Shown here piece after piece: positions 24,872 to 32,408 of a stretch of DNA of 64,000 bases. Location of the stretch: NCBI RefSeq assembly GCF_923081025.1, contig NZ_CAKLPZ010000005.1:62001-126000 (forward strand), read 5' to 3'. Source of the stretch: Neolewinella maritima (GTDB lineage Bacteria > Bacteroidota > Bacteroidia > Chitinophagales > Saprospiraceae). Positions within the stretch are counted from its first letter, which is position 1. The number at the start of each line of letters is the position of its first letter. Position numbers and translations under genes: made by a program. The notes beneath the pieces were generated by a model. The model was not told the origin of the DNA, searched no databases, and was given only the letters and a program-made list of their open reading frames with translations.

Positions 24872-25685
24872 GGGGCGGGTTTGCCGCAAGGTACGGCGTC
24901 ACCCATCGCCGCGTTTTGTTTAATAACGGCAGCTGCAGCAGCGTCCGCTGAAGGGGGGCGGGGCCGCCGGTGCTATGAAAGTCGCAACGCCCCCCCGATG
25001 CGGTTTTAGGCACACAGAGCCCCCGCCGTTCCAGTAAGCGCTGTACCTGCCGCGCCGCGGCGCCCGATGGATCGATGATGTGTACCCCCGGCCCTGCCAC
25101 CGCCCGGATGTCCTCCAGAATGAGGGGATAGTGGGTACAGCCGAGTACCAATGTATCCAGTACCCCAGCCGGGGGCAGCAGCGCCCGCAGATATTCCCCT
25201 ACTTCCGGCGATCCACTACCGTATGCTTCGATCAGGGGCACCAGACCTGCGCAAGGGTCTTCCCAGACCGGCCGGTCGCTCAGGTAGCGGGCCCGCAGGT
25301 CGAGGTAGCGTGCGCTGCGCAGGGTGACCGCCGTAGCCATGATACCGACGTGACGGCCCGCAGCCGCCGGCTTCACGGCCGGTTCCAACCCCACGAAGGG
25401 TACATCCGGATACGACGCGCGCAGTGCATCGATGGCTACGCTGGTGGCGGTATTGCAGGCTACGACGACGAGCTTCACCCCGGCGGCTAGCAGAAACTCC
25501 GTGATCTGCCGGCTGTAGTCGAGCACCTCGGCGTCGGTGCGGGCGCCGTAGGGTGCGCGGGCATTATCGGCTACGTAGAGTTGGCTCTCCCGGGGCAGTA
25601 GCCCACAAATAGCATTGGCGACCGAGAGGCCGCCAATGCCGGAGTCGAATACTCCAATACTTCCGTGATGATCGGGTAGGTACAC
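24840..25685 (-). CDS. murI: Glutamate racemase
   Basis: Makes D-glutamate for peptidoglycan. The 281-residue product has the substrate motif GVFDSGIGGLSV, the first catalytic Cys in VVVACNTATS and the second in VLGCTHYPLI. The start at 25685 is supported by the family-typical position of the DSGxGG motif (residues 14-20). It begins 2 bp after the upstream ompH stop, which indicates a common transcript with the two OmpH chaperones and links cell-envelope functions. Confidence 0.92.
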   Translation of the reverse strand: MYLPDHHGSIGVFDSGIGGLSVANAICGLLPRESQLYVADNARAPYGARTDAEVLDYSRQITEFLLAAGVKLVVVACNTATSVAIDALRASYPDVPFVGLEPAVKPAAAGRHVGIMATAVTLRSARYLDLRARYLSDRPVWEDPCAGLVPLIEAYGSGSPEVGEYLRALLPPAGVLDTLVLGCTHYPLILEDIRAVAGPGVHIIDPSGAAARQVQRLLERRGLCVPKTASGGRCDFHSTGGPAPLQRTLLQLPLLNKTRRWVTPYLAANPPHGHLSYRSTL

Positions 25686-25687
25686 GC

Positions 25688-26191
25688 CTAGAGGCCGAGC
25701 TTGGCCTTCACCATAGCGCTTACATCCTGGCTCTCTTCGCCGTACAGTAGCACCTGCTGGTCGAAGATGAACTGGTAGCCGTTCTCCTTAGCGACATCCT
25801 CGATGGCCTGGTTGATCTCGTTATAGATCGGCTCGAGTAGTTCGGCGCGCTTCTTCTGTAAGTCGGCCATCATGGTCTGCTCGAAGGTACCGATCTCTTC
25901 CTCGCGTACCTGGAGCTTAGCGGCGGCTTCCTGCTGCTGCTTGGGGCTCATGGTACCCTCCTGCGCCTGCGCCTGTAGGGCCTGGTAGTCAGTCTGGAAG
26001 GTCTGTACCATCGCCTGTCCTTTCTTCTGGAGCTGCTTCTGCAGGCCTTCCAGGTTCGATTCGGCGGCCTTCATGGCGGGCAGTTCGGCCAGGATCTCCG
26101 CGGAGTTCACGTAACCGAATTTCTGTGCGGTGGCGGTAGCCGTGGCTGCGATCAGTAGGATAGCAACGAAGGCGAGTTTGAAGATTTTCAT
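25688..26191 (-). CDS. OmpH/Skp family periplasmic chaperone (second copy)
   Basis: Periplasmic holdase for outer-membrane proteins, 167 residues. Signal peptide MKIFKLAFVAILLIAATATATAQ is followed by the OmpH start KFGYVNSAEILAELPAMKAAE, a long coiled coil (LEGLQKQLQKKGQAMVQTFQ to MMADLQKKRAELL) and the closing motif IEDVAKENGYQFIFDQQVLLYGEE. The ATG at 26191 gives a clean signal peptide. It follows another ompH paralogue across a spacer filled with octamer repeats. Confidence 0.88.
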   Translation of the reverse strand: MKIFKLAFVAILLIAATATATAQKFGYVNSAEILAELPAMKAAESNLEGLQKQLQKKGQAMVQTFQTDYQALQAQAQEGTMSPKQQQEAAAKLQVREEEIGTFEQTMMADLQKKRAELLEPIYNEINQAIEDVAKENGYQFIFDQQVLLYGEESQDVSAMVKAKLGL

Positions 26192-26237
26192 AATAAGAGG
26201 TAATTCAATTTGGGGAAATATGTGAGCGGGGGGGGCG

Positions 26238-26350
26238 TAGTTTGGTAGTTCTGTGGTTCTGTAAGCGGTCGTCGGAGGCGGCTTTGCGTATGCACGTGAC
26301 GCCTTCACTGACGGTCTACAAAACTATGAGACTACAGCACTACGGCACTA
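26238..26350. repeat. Inverted arrays of an octamer, consensus TAGTnnnG
   Basis: On the plus strand three octamers stand in tandem (TAGTTTGG, TAGTTCTG, TGGTTCTG; 26238-26261). On the minus strand four stand in tandem (TAGTGCCG, TAGTGCTG, TAGTCTCA, TAGTTTTG; 26350 down to 26319). The minus array begins exactly with the stop codon of the upstream ompH gene. About 57 bp without repeats separate the two arrays. Confidence 0.65.
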
Positions 26351-26866
26351 ATTCTTCAGGCTACGCAGGATCTCATCCGTCTTGTCGTATGCATCGGTAC
26401 TGAAGATGATGCCCGCGCTACCCGCCCGGTCGAAGATGAAGTCGTAATTGTTCTGATTGGCGTAGGCTTCGACGGCCTCGTAGATTGCATCCTGAATGGG
26501 CTTGACCAGCTCATTCCTACGCTGGAACAGGGCACCGTCGGGACCGAAGCGCTCCTTCTGCATTTCGCGCATCTTGGTTTCGCGGTCGATGATGGCCTGC
26601 TCGGAGGCCAGCCGCTGGTCGTCGCTCATCAGTACCTGCTCGGCCTGATGCTTGTTGTACATGCCCTTGATGGCATCCTGCTCCTGGCTGATCTCCTGCT
26701 GCCAGGTGGCGGCCAGTTGATCGAGCTGCTCCTGAGCTTCCTGGTATTCGGTGATGCTGCTGAGGATACGCTCCATGTCAATGGAGGCGATCTTCTGGGC
26801 GGACAGGGTGGTGCCGAAGCCAGCAAAGGCTAAAACGGCGATCATCAAATAGTTACGCAGACGCAT
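26348..26866 (-). CDS. OmpH/Skp family periplasmic chaperone (first copy)
   Basis: Paralogue of the following gene, 172 residues. The signal peptide (MRLRNYLMIAVLAFAGFGTTLSAQ) is followed by KIASIDMERILSSITEYQEAQEQL, a coiled coil and AYANQNNYDFIFDRAGSAGIIFS, the OmpH C-terminal pattern. Tandem ompH genes are common in Bacteroidota, usually after bamA; bamA is not upstream here. A consensus -7 box lies 20 bp before the ATG, making this the first gene of the four-gene run. Confidence 0.88.
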   Translation of the reverse strand: MRLRNYLMIAVLAFAGFGTTLSAQKIASIDMERILSSITEYQEAQEQLDQLAATWQQEISQEQDAIKGMYNKHQAEQVLMSDDQRLASEQAIIDRETKMREMQKERFGPDGALFQRRNELVKPIQDAIYEAVEAYANQNNYDFIFDRAGSAGIIFSTDAYDKTDEILRSLKN

Positions 26867-26885
26867 GGCACTTGATTTTGGGTGG

Positions 26886-26893
26886 CAAAAGTA
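26886..26893 (-). promoter_or_regulatory. Consensus -7 box of the ompH-murI operon
   Basis: On the minus strand TACTTTTG matches TAnnTTTG perfectly, 19 bp upstream of the ATG at 26866. Confidence 0.5.
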
Positions 26894-27064
26894 CAGAGGA
26901 GCGAGCCACTCTGCTATACTATAGACGTACAAGTACCGACGAAGTTACTCCCTTGAGGAAGGTTTAACCCTTCCTACACCGGCCTAACTCACTATTTATC
27001 AGTTCATTACATCCGCATTCCTGCGTCCGCGCCCGCTTGCTTTTAACGCCACCTTAACGGGGCA

Positions 27065-29326
27065 TTAGGAGCGCCCACGGCGCGAGCGGGTCTTCTTCTC
27101 GACCTTTTCCTCGCCGTGGATCTTGAGTACCTCCACCAGCGACATGTCGATGCGGCGGCGCTCCAGGTTGACGTCCTCGATCTTTACGCGGACCAGGTCG
27201 CCCATCTTGAGCTTCTTGCCCGACTTCTTACCCACGATGCTGAGCTTGCCGGCACTGAGGTCGTAGGGCTCGTCCATCTTGTCGAAGGAGATCATGCCCT
27301 CCACGAAGCTTTCGGTGAGCTCGATGAACACTCCGAAATCGGCCAGTCCGTTGATCACACCGGTGAATTCCTCCCCGATATTGTCGAGCATGAACTCGGT
27401 CTGCTTGTACTTGATGCTCTCGCGCTCGGCGGTGACGGCCTTGCGCTCCTGGCTGCTGATGTGCTTGCAGGTCTCCTCGAGCTTCTCGGCGTTGGCCTTG
27501 AAGAGGCTGCCCTTTTCGAGGTTCTGGGCGAGCAAGCGGTGCACCAACACGTCGGCGTAGCGGCGAATGGGACTCGTAAAGTGACTGTAGTTCTCGAAGC
27601 CTAGTCCGTAGTGCCCGATGTTCTCGGTGGTGTAGACGGCCTTGGACATCGTGCGGATCGCGATCGGCGACAGCATCTTGACCATGGGGTCTTCCTCGGC
27701 CTTCGCGAGCAGGGCGTTGTAGCTCTTGCTTACCGTCTGCGGCGAGCTCAGGTCCATCTCGTAGCCCAGGGCGGCGGCGAACTTGGCCAGCTCGGCGACT
27801 TTCTCCATGTCCGGCTCGTCGTGTACGCGGTACACGAAGGGGATGATGGTCTTGAGCCGCTCCTGCTTCTTCTTGATGAAGCCGGCGACCTCGCGGTTGG
27901 CCAGCAGCATGAAGTCCTCGATGAGCATATTGGTGTCGATCCGCTCCTTGACGTAGACGGACAGCGGCTTGCCATCGTCGTCAAGCTTGAAGCGCACCTC
28001 GTTGCTGTTGAAGTCGATGCTGCCCTCCTTGAAGCGGCGCTTGCGCAGCTTATCGGCGATACGGTCCATGATGTCGAGCTCGTCGACGAAGTCGCCCTCC
28101 CCCGTATTCAGTACCTCCTGGGCATCCTCGTAGGTGAAGCGGCGGTCGGAGTGGATCACGGTGCGGCCGAACCAGCGGTCCGTCACCTTGAAGGTCTTGG
28201 GGTGAAACTTGAACACGGCGCTGAAGGTCAGCTTGTCTTCGTGCGGCCGCAGGCTACACAGTTCATTACTGATGCGCTCGGGCAGCATGGGGCAGACGCG
28301 GTCGACCAGGTAGACGCTCGTCGTGCGGTCGGCGGCCTCGGCGTCCAGGGCACTGCCGGGTTTGACGTAGTGGCTCACGTCGGCGATGTGCACACCGATC
28401 TCGATCTGCCCATCGTCCAGGTACTGGATACTGAGCGCATCGTCGAAGTCCTTGGCGGTCAGGGGGTCGATCGTGAAGGTAGTCACCTCGCGCATGTCGC
28501 GGCGGATGTTGATCTCCTGGGGGGTGATCTCACCGGGCAGGGCCTCGCTTTCGGCCAGCACGTCTTCGGGGAAGGTGATCTGGAAGCCGTTGTTGATCAG
28601 GATGGACTGCATCTCGATGTCGCTCGAGCCGGGCGTACCGAGTACGGCGGTGATCTTGCCGCTGATCTGTCCGTAGCGGTTGACCTCCCAGTCGGTGATC
28701 TCTACGACGACCTTTTCGCCATCCTTGGCACCGATGAGTTCGGCCCGGTGTACGGCCACGCTGAGCGTCTTGCCGCCGGGGCCGTCGACGTTCACCTCGG
28801 CGTACTTGTCGTGGATCTTGAGGCTACCGACGAAGTGGGTCACGCTATGCTCCAGCACTTCGGCCACTTCGCCCTCGGGCTTGCGGCGGCCGCCGGGGGT
28901 CCAGAAGCGGACCTTCACCTTATCGCCGTCCTGGGCATTGTTCATGCGCTGGGCGGGTACGTAGATGTCGTTGGCCTCGCCGTCCATGATGACGTAGGCG
29001 GCACCGCTGCGGGTCATATCCACGCGGCCCTCGGCGTAGTCGTTGGAGCGCTTACCGCCCTTGCTGCCACCGCCGCCGCCGTCGCTACCGTTGCGTTGCG
29101 ACCCGGCATACTGGTAGCGGAAGTCACCGTTGACCTTGACCTTGCCGGTGCTGACGAGCTTGTCGAGCGCGGCCTGCACGCTGTCCTTGCTGTTCTTGAC
29201 CTTGAGTTTGCGTTGGAGTTGCTTGGGGTTGAGTTGCTTGCGGGCGTTGGCCTTAAACTCCTGATAGATGGCGCGCTCCAAATCGCGGGCCTTGAGCTTA
29301 CCGCTCGTAGTTATATTCTTAGCCAT
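27065..29326 (-). CDS. rnr: Ribonuclease R
   Basis: Processive hydrolytic 3'-5' exoribonuclease of 753 residues. The N-terminal helix-turn-helix part ends in a Gly/Ser/Lys linker (residues 100-112). Cold-shock domains follow, then the RNB catalytic core with DPLTAKDFDDALSIQ (metal-binding Asp cluster), GVHIADVSHYV, RISNELCSL and HFTSPIRRYADVLVHR. The S1 domain is EEFTGVINGLADFGVFIEL, and the tail is basic (KVEKKTRSRRGRS). The ATG at 29326 is supported by loss of family sequence upstream. A weak hairpin AGGAAGG/CCTTCCT at 26956-26975 lies about 90 bp past the stop. Confidence 0.93.
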   Translation of the reverse strand: MAKNITTSGKLKARDLERAIYQEFKANARKQLNPKQLQRKLKVKNSKDSVQAALDKLVSTGKVKVNGDFRYQYAGSQRNGSDGGGGGSKGGKRSNDYAEGRVDMTRSGAAYVIMDGEANDIYVPAQRMNNAQDGDKVKVRFWTPGGRRKPEGEVAEVLEHSVTHFVGSLKIHDKYAEVNVDGPGGKTLSVAVHRAELIGAKDGEKVVVEITDWEVNRYGQISGKITAVLGTPGSSDIEMQSILINNGFQITFPEDVLAESEALPGEITPQEINIRRDMREVTTFTIDPLTAKDFDDALSIQYLDDGQIEIGVHIADVSHYVKPGSALDAEAADRTTSVYLVDRVCPMLPERISNELCSLRPHEDKLTFSAVFKFHPKTFKVTDRWFGRTVIHSDRRFTYEDAQEVLNTGEGDFVDELDIMDRIADKLRKRRFKEGSIDFNSNEVRFKLDDDGKPLSVYVKERIDTNMLIEDFMLLANREVAGFIKKKQERLKTIIPFVYRVHDEPDMEKVAELAKFAAALGYEMDLSSPQTVSKSYNALLAKAEEDPMVKMLSPIAIRTMSKAVYTTENIGHYGLGFENYSHFTSPIRRYADVLVHRLLAQNLEKGSLFKANAEKLEETCKHISSQERKAVTAERESIKYKQTEFMLDNIGEEFTGVINGLADFGVFIELTESFVEGMISFDKMDEPYDLSAGKLSIVGKKSGKKLKMGDLVRVKIEDVNLERRRIDMSLVEVLKIHGEEKVEKKTRSRRGRS

Positions 29327-29589
29327 GTAGGGGAAACAAATACAGCCGCCCCCGTTGGGCGACCGGTGCGCAGACGTGGCGCAGCGTAATCTAATATTGT
29401 CAATTCGTCCTGAGAACGAAGGACTTAGGGCAAAAGTTCTTCGGGGCGCGCGCGCAGGTGCAGGGAAAGCGCTGTAACACGCAAACAGCCAAGGTGACGG
29501 AAATCGAGTCCCTGAGAACCGGCTGTGAGGTCGGGGGTTATCTTCGCAGCCTTGTTTCACCGCACCCCGATAGCTAGCCCTAACGCTTT

Positions 29590-30849
29590 ATGACCCCTAT
29601 TCTGATTATCGGTGCCGGTCCGGCCGGCTGCGCTACCGCCCTGCGGCTTTCCTACTCGGGTATACCGAGCGTGCTGGTGGACAAGGCCACCTTCCCCCGC
29701 GACAAGGTCTGCGGCGATGCGATCTCCGGCAAGGTCCCTACCCTGCTCAACCGCCTGGACCCGGCCATTATGGACCGCTTCCGCCAGCGCTTCACGCCGG
29801 CCGATGTATGGGGGATCCGGTTTTACCCACCCAGCAAGAAACTCATCGAGCTACCCTTTAAGGTGGGCTACGAACGGGTACCGGACGAGGCTCCGGGCTA
29901 CGTCAGCAAGCGGATCGACTTCGACGCCTTCCTCATCGAGGAGGTACAGCGGCGGGCGGACATAGACCTGCAACTGGGCACCGAGATCGTAGCTACGGTA
30001 CGCAACGAGGACGGCTACTTCATCAAGGCCAAGGATGGTCAGGAGTGGCAGTGCCGCTTGCTCATCGACGCCAGCGGGGCGCAGAGTAAGTTCAGTCGCC
30101 ACGAGGCGGGGCAGGAGATCGACAAGGACCACTACGCTGCCGCCGTACGCAGCTACTACCGGGGCGTGACCGGCTTTCACCCCGACAACTTCATCGAGCT
30201 ACACTTTTTGGAGCAGTACAATCCGGGCTACTTCTGGGTGTTCCCCCTGCCCAACGGGGAGGCCAACGTGGGGCTGGGCATGCGCTCCGACATCGTAACC
30301 AAGAAAAAACTCAATCTGCGCAAGGAGCTCGACAAAATCATCGCCTCGGAGGAGTTCCGCGACCGCTTTGCGAACGCCGAGCAGATCGACCCCACGGTGG
30401 GCTACGGCCTCCCCCTGGGCTCGAAGGACCGTCACCTGAGCGGCGACCACTACCTGCTGACGGGCGATGCCGGTCACCTGATCGACCCCCTGACCGGCGA
30501 GGGCATCGGCAACGCCACGTACTCGGGCTTCATCGCCGCCGAGCTGGCCGAGCAGTGCCTCAAGGAAAACCGCTTCGACGCCAAGTTCCTGGCGGCTTAC
30601 GACGTGCGCATCGAGCGGGTGCTGCGTACGGAGCTGCGCCTGAGCTACCGGCTGCAGCAGATCATGCAGCACAAGTGGATCACCAACTTCCTCACCGGCA
30701 TCGTGGCGGCGAATCCTAAGCTGGTCGAACTGCTCTGTCGGATGTACACCGATTTCGAACTGCGCAAGCAACTGGTGCGGCCGACTTTCTGGTGGAAACT
30801 GTTCCGCGCCAAGTCGGGCAAGCTGCCCGCCACGGTCACGGAAAAGTGA
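29590..30849 (+). CDS. Geranylgeranyl-reductase-family FAD oxidoreductase
   Basis: Flavoprotein of 419 residues. The Rossmann FAD motif is GAGPAG (8-13), with family motifs VLVDKATFPRDKVCGDAISG, ASGAQSKFSRH and the second FAD motif LLTGDAGHLIDPLTGEGIGNA. Members reduce isoprenoid double bonds or act as flavin hydroxylases/halogenases; the substrate here cannot be told from sequence. Reduction of a menaquinone or carotenoid side chain is only a guess. It stands alone on the plus strand, with a TATCTTCG box about 45 bp upstream. Confidence 0.82.
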   Translation: MTPILIIGAGPAGCATALRLSYSGIPSVLVDKATFPRDKVCGDAISGKVPTLLNRLDPAIMDRFRQRFTPADVWGIRFYPPSKKLIELPFKVGYERVPDEAPGYVSKRIDFDAFLIEEVQRRADIDLQLGTEIVATVRNEDGYFIKAKDGQEWQCRLLIDASGAQSKFSRHEAGQEIDKDHYAAAVRSYYRGVTGFHPDNFIELHFLEQYNPGYFWVFPLPNGEANVGLGMRSDIVTKKKLNLRKELDKIIASEEFRDRFANAEQIDPTVGYGLPLGSKDRHLSGDHYLLTGDAGHLIDPLTGEGIGNATYSGFIAAELAEQCLKENRFDAKFLAAYDVRIERVLRTELRLSYRLQQIMQHKWITNFLTGIVAANPKLVELLCRMYTDFELRKQLVRPTFWWKLFRAKSGKLPATVTEK

Positions 30850-31060
30850 AGCATTTGTTAAAACGCAAAATTTTTGAGTCTGTATGTAACAAATGCGATT
30901 GTCGTGGGGTTATCCAAGCAGTTGATTAAGTTTCATATATACTAGTGAGTGTAAAGTGAGCCTCCGACCCCAATTTGGGAGTACGGAGGTTCTTTTTTTG
31001 GGTCTGTCCCCCAAAACTGATTTTTGGTTCCTCCCGGTTCGTGGCTTCCAGCCGCGGCAC
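30850..31060. mobile_element. AT-rich spacer with insertion-sequence-like traces
   Basis: This gap is clearly AT-richer than its surroundings. It holds a perfect 10-bp inverted repeat GCATTTGTTA / TAACAAATGC (30851-30860 and 30887-30896). It also holds a minus-strand eight-codon frame MKLNQLLG then stop near 30930, resembling the start of ISL3-family transposases, and a GGGTCTGTCCCCCAAAACTG block at 31000-31019 resembling ISL3 terminal repeats. The block's orientation does not fit a simple intact end, so this is at best a decayed remnant. Confidence 0.3.
30961..30999 (+). terminator. Intrinsic terminator-like hairpin
   Basis: CCTCCG (30961-30966) pairs with CGGAGG (30984-30989), with an inner CCC/GGG pairing, followed by TTC and seven T. 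It could end the flavoprotein transcript, although it is 110 bp past the stop, or belong to the IS-like scar. Confidence 0.55.
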
Positions 31061-31864
31061 TCACCCCGCCTCAACACCCGGAACCAACACACCCTCCACC
31101 CCCATACCGAAGAGCGCAAAATCGTAGCGGGTAGGATCCTGCGCATCGTACTGCTTGAGATTTTCCGTCAGTTCCAGGACGGCCTGCCAGTCGCACTGCT
31201 TGCGGGTCAGCAGGCCGAAGGCGCGGGCCGTGCGCTCCACATGCACGTCGACCGGGATACAGAGCTGATCGGGGCGGATGCCCGTCCACTGCCCCAGGTC
31301 TACCCCCCGGCCGTCGTCGCGCACCATCCAGCGCAGGAACATACAGAGCCGCTTGCAGCGCGACTTGCGGGCCGGCGTAGCTACGTGCTTGCGGGTCCGC
31401 TGCGGCGCATCCGGCAGACTGAAGAACAGCTCATGGAAACCGCGCAGGGCCGGCTCGATACTACTATCGTCCGCCGTGAGGTGCTGCGTAAAGGCCTGCT
31501 CCAGACTATCGTGGCGCGTATAGAACCACTGCAGCCACTGCAGGAAGTAGGTGGTATCGGCAAAGGTAAAGGTGCGGTGCTTCCAATCTCCGAGCTCGCG
31601 GCTGATGGTCTCGGCGCAGTTGCCGTGCTGCATCACGAAGTCGTACGGTGCCCCGCCCATCCGCTCGATCAGTTGCTGCCCCTTATCGATGATCGTGGCC
31701 CGGCGGCCCCAGGCCAGCATGGCGACCCAGAAGGCTACGATCTCGCGGTCGCGGGGGTCGTCAAAGGCATGCACCAGCCCGATGGGATCGTCGGGTACGA
31801 AGGCCGGCCGGTTGAAGCGGTCGTGGTAGTGATCTAGCAGGGCGTGGGTATCGGGATGGGGCAC
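31061..31864 (-). CDS. TIGR02757 (DUF2400) family protein
   Basis: Conserved 267-residue protein of unknown activity, common in Bacteroidota. Typical segments are DREIVAFWVAMLAWGRRATIIDKGQQLIERMG, ADDSSIEPALRGFHELFFSLPDAPQRTRKHVATP, CKRLCMFLRWMVRDDGRGVDLGQWTGI and PVDVHVERTARAFGLLTRKQCDWQ. The last segment resembles HhH-GPD glycosylase folds. The start follows the upstream lipoprotein stop by 36 bp on the same strand, so the pair may be one operon. Confidence 0.8.
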   Translation of the reverse strand: MPHPDTHALLDHYHDRFNRPAFVPDDPIGLVHAFDDPRDREIVAFWVAMLAWGRRATIIDKGQQLIERMGGAPYDFVMQHGNCAETISRELGDWKHRTFTFADTTYFLQWLQWFYTRHDSLEQAFTQHLTADDSSIEPALRGFHELFFSLPDAPQRTRKHVATPARKSRCKRLCMFLRWMVRDDGRGVDLGQWTGIRPDQLCIPVDVHVERTARAFGLLTRKQCDWQAVLELTENLKQYDAQDPTRYDFALFGMGVEGVLVPGVEAG

Positions 31865-31900
31865 GGGCTGAATACTCCTTAAGAGGGCGGATAGTTGCCC

Positions 31901-32305
31901 CTACCAGCTACCGGTGAGCCGCAGGTAGTCCTGCACGACTTCCAGCGCCGCCGCCCGCGCCTCGTCTTCCGCGAAGCGCTCTTCCTTTCCCGTCTGTAGT
32001 CCGCGTTGCAGCTCGAGTACTTCCGTGCGGGTCAGGACTTGACCGTCCAACCGTAGCTCGGCACGGTCCTCCAGCCAATGCTCGACCAGCAGCAGATCGC
32101 CGCCTCCCTCCAGGGCGTCGTGGCGGTAGCTTTCTATGCCTTCGTCCAGGGTAGCGGACTGGTAGTCCCGACTGCGGATGTTCTGAAAGTACAGGTGGTC
32201 CGGCGCACTCACGTAGGCATCACCGCGGGCGGCGCGGCGGTCGCGGGTGGCTCCGTCGCAGGCGGCGAGCAGCAGGCAAAAACAGCAGAGGGACAGTATG
32301 CGCAT
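31901..32305 (-). CDS. Putative lipoprotein of unknown function
   Basis: Protein of 134 residues with a clear lipoprotein signal: MRILSLCCFCLLLAACDG, lipobox LAAC with Cys at 16. The mature part is charged and contains YFQNIRSRDYQSATLDEGIESYRH, a pattern seen in small Bacteroidota lipoproteins without assigned role. The ATG at 32305 is preferred because it starts a perfect signal peptide. It is divergent from the penicillin acylase gene with about 100 bp between. Confidence 0.65.
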   Translation of the reverse strand: MRILSLCCFCLLLAACDGATRDRRAARGDAYVSAPDHLYFQNIRSRDYQSATLDEGIESYRHDALEGGGDLLLVEHWLEDRAELRLDGQVLTRTEVLELQRGLQTGKEERFAEDEARAAALEVVQDYLRLTGSW

Positions 32306-32381
32306 GGGGGCAAAAAACGCGTGAGGCAGTATAATGGTGGAGCACGGCAATGGTTCGCTCCGGGGTATGGGGGCCGTCGCG

Positions 32382-32389
32382 TACCTTGG
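32382..32389 (+). promoter_or_regulatory. Putative -7 box of the penicillin acylase gene
   Basis: TACCTTGG matches seven of eight positions of TAnnTTTG and lies 19 bp before the ATG at 32409. Confidence 0.35.
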
Positions 32390-32408
32390 GCCCCCGCCCC
32401 CTACCCCT

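Noticed and set aside
27611-29389. Long plus-strand open frame (592 codons) opposite rnr
   Set aside because: It is the antisense shadow of a GC-rich gene; its translation is low-complexity (Leu/Val/Asp/Gly) without domain features, while rnr has all expected motifs.
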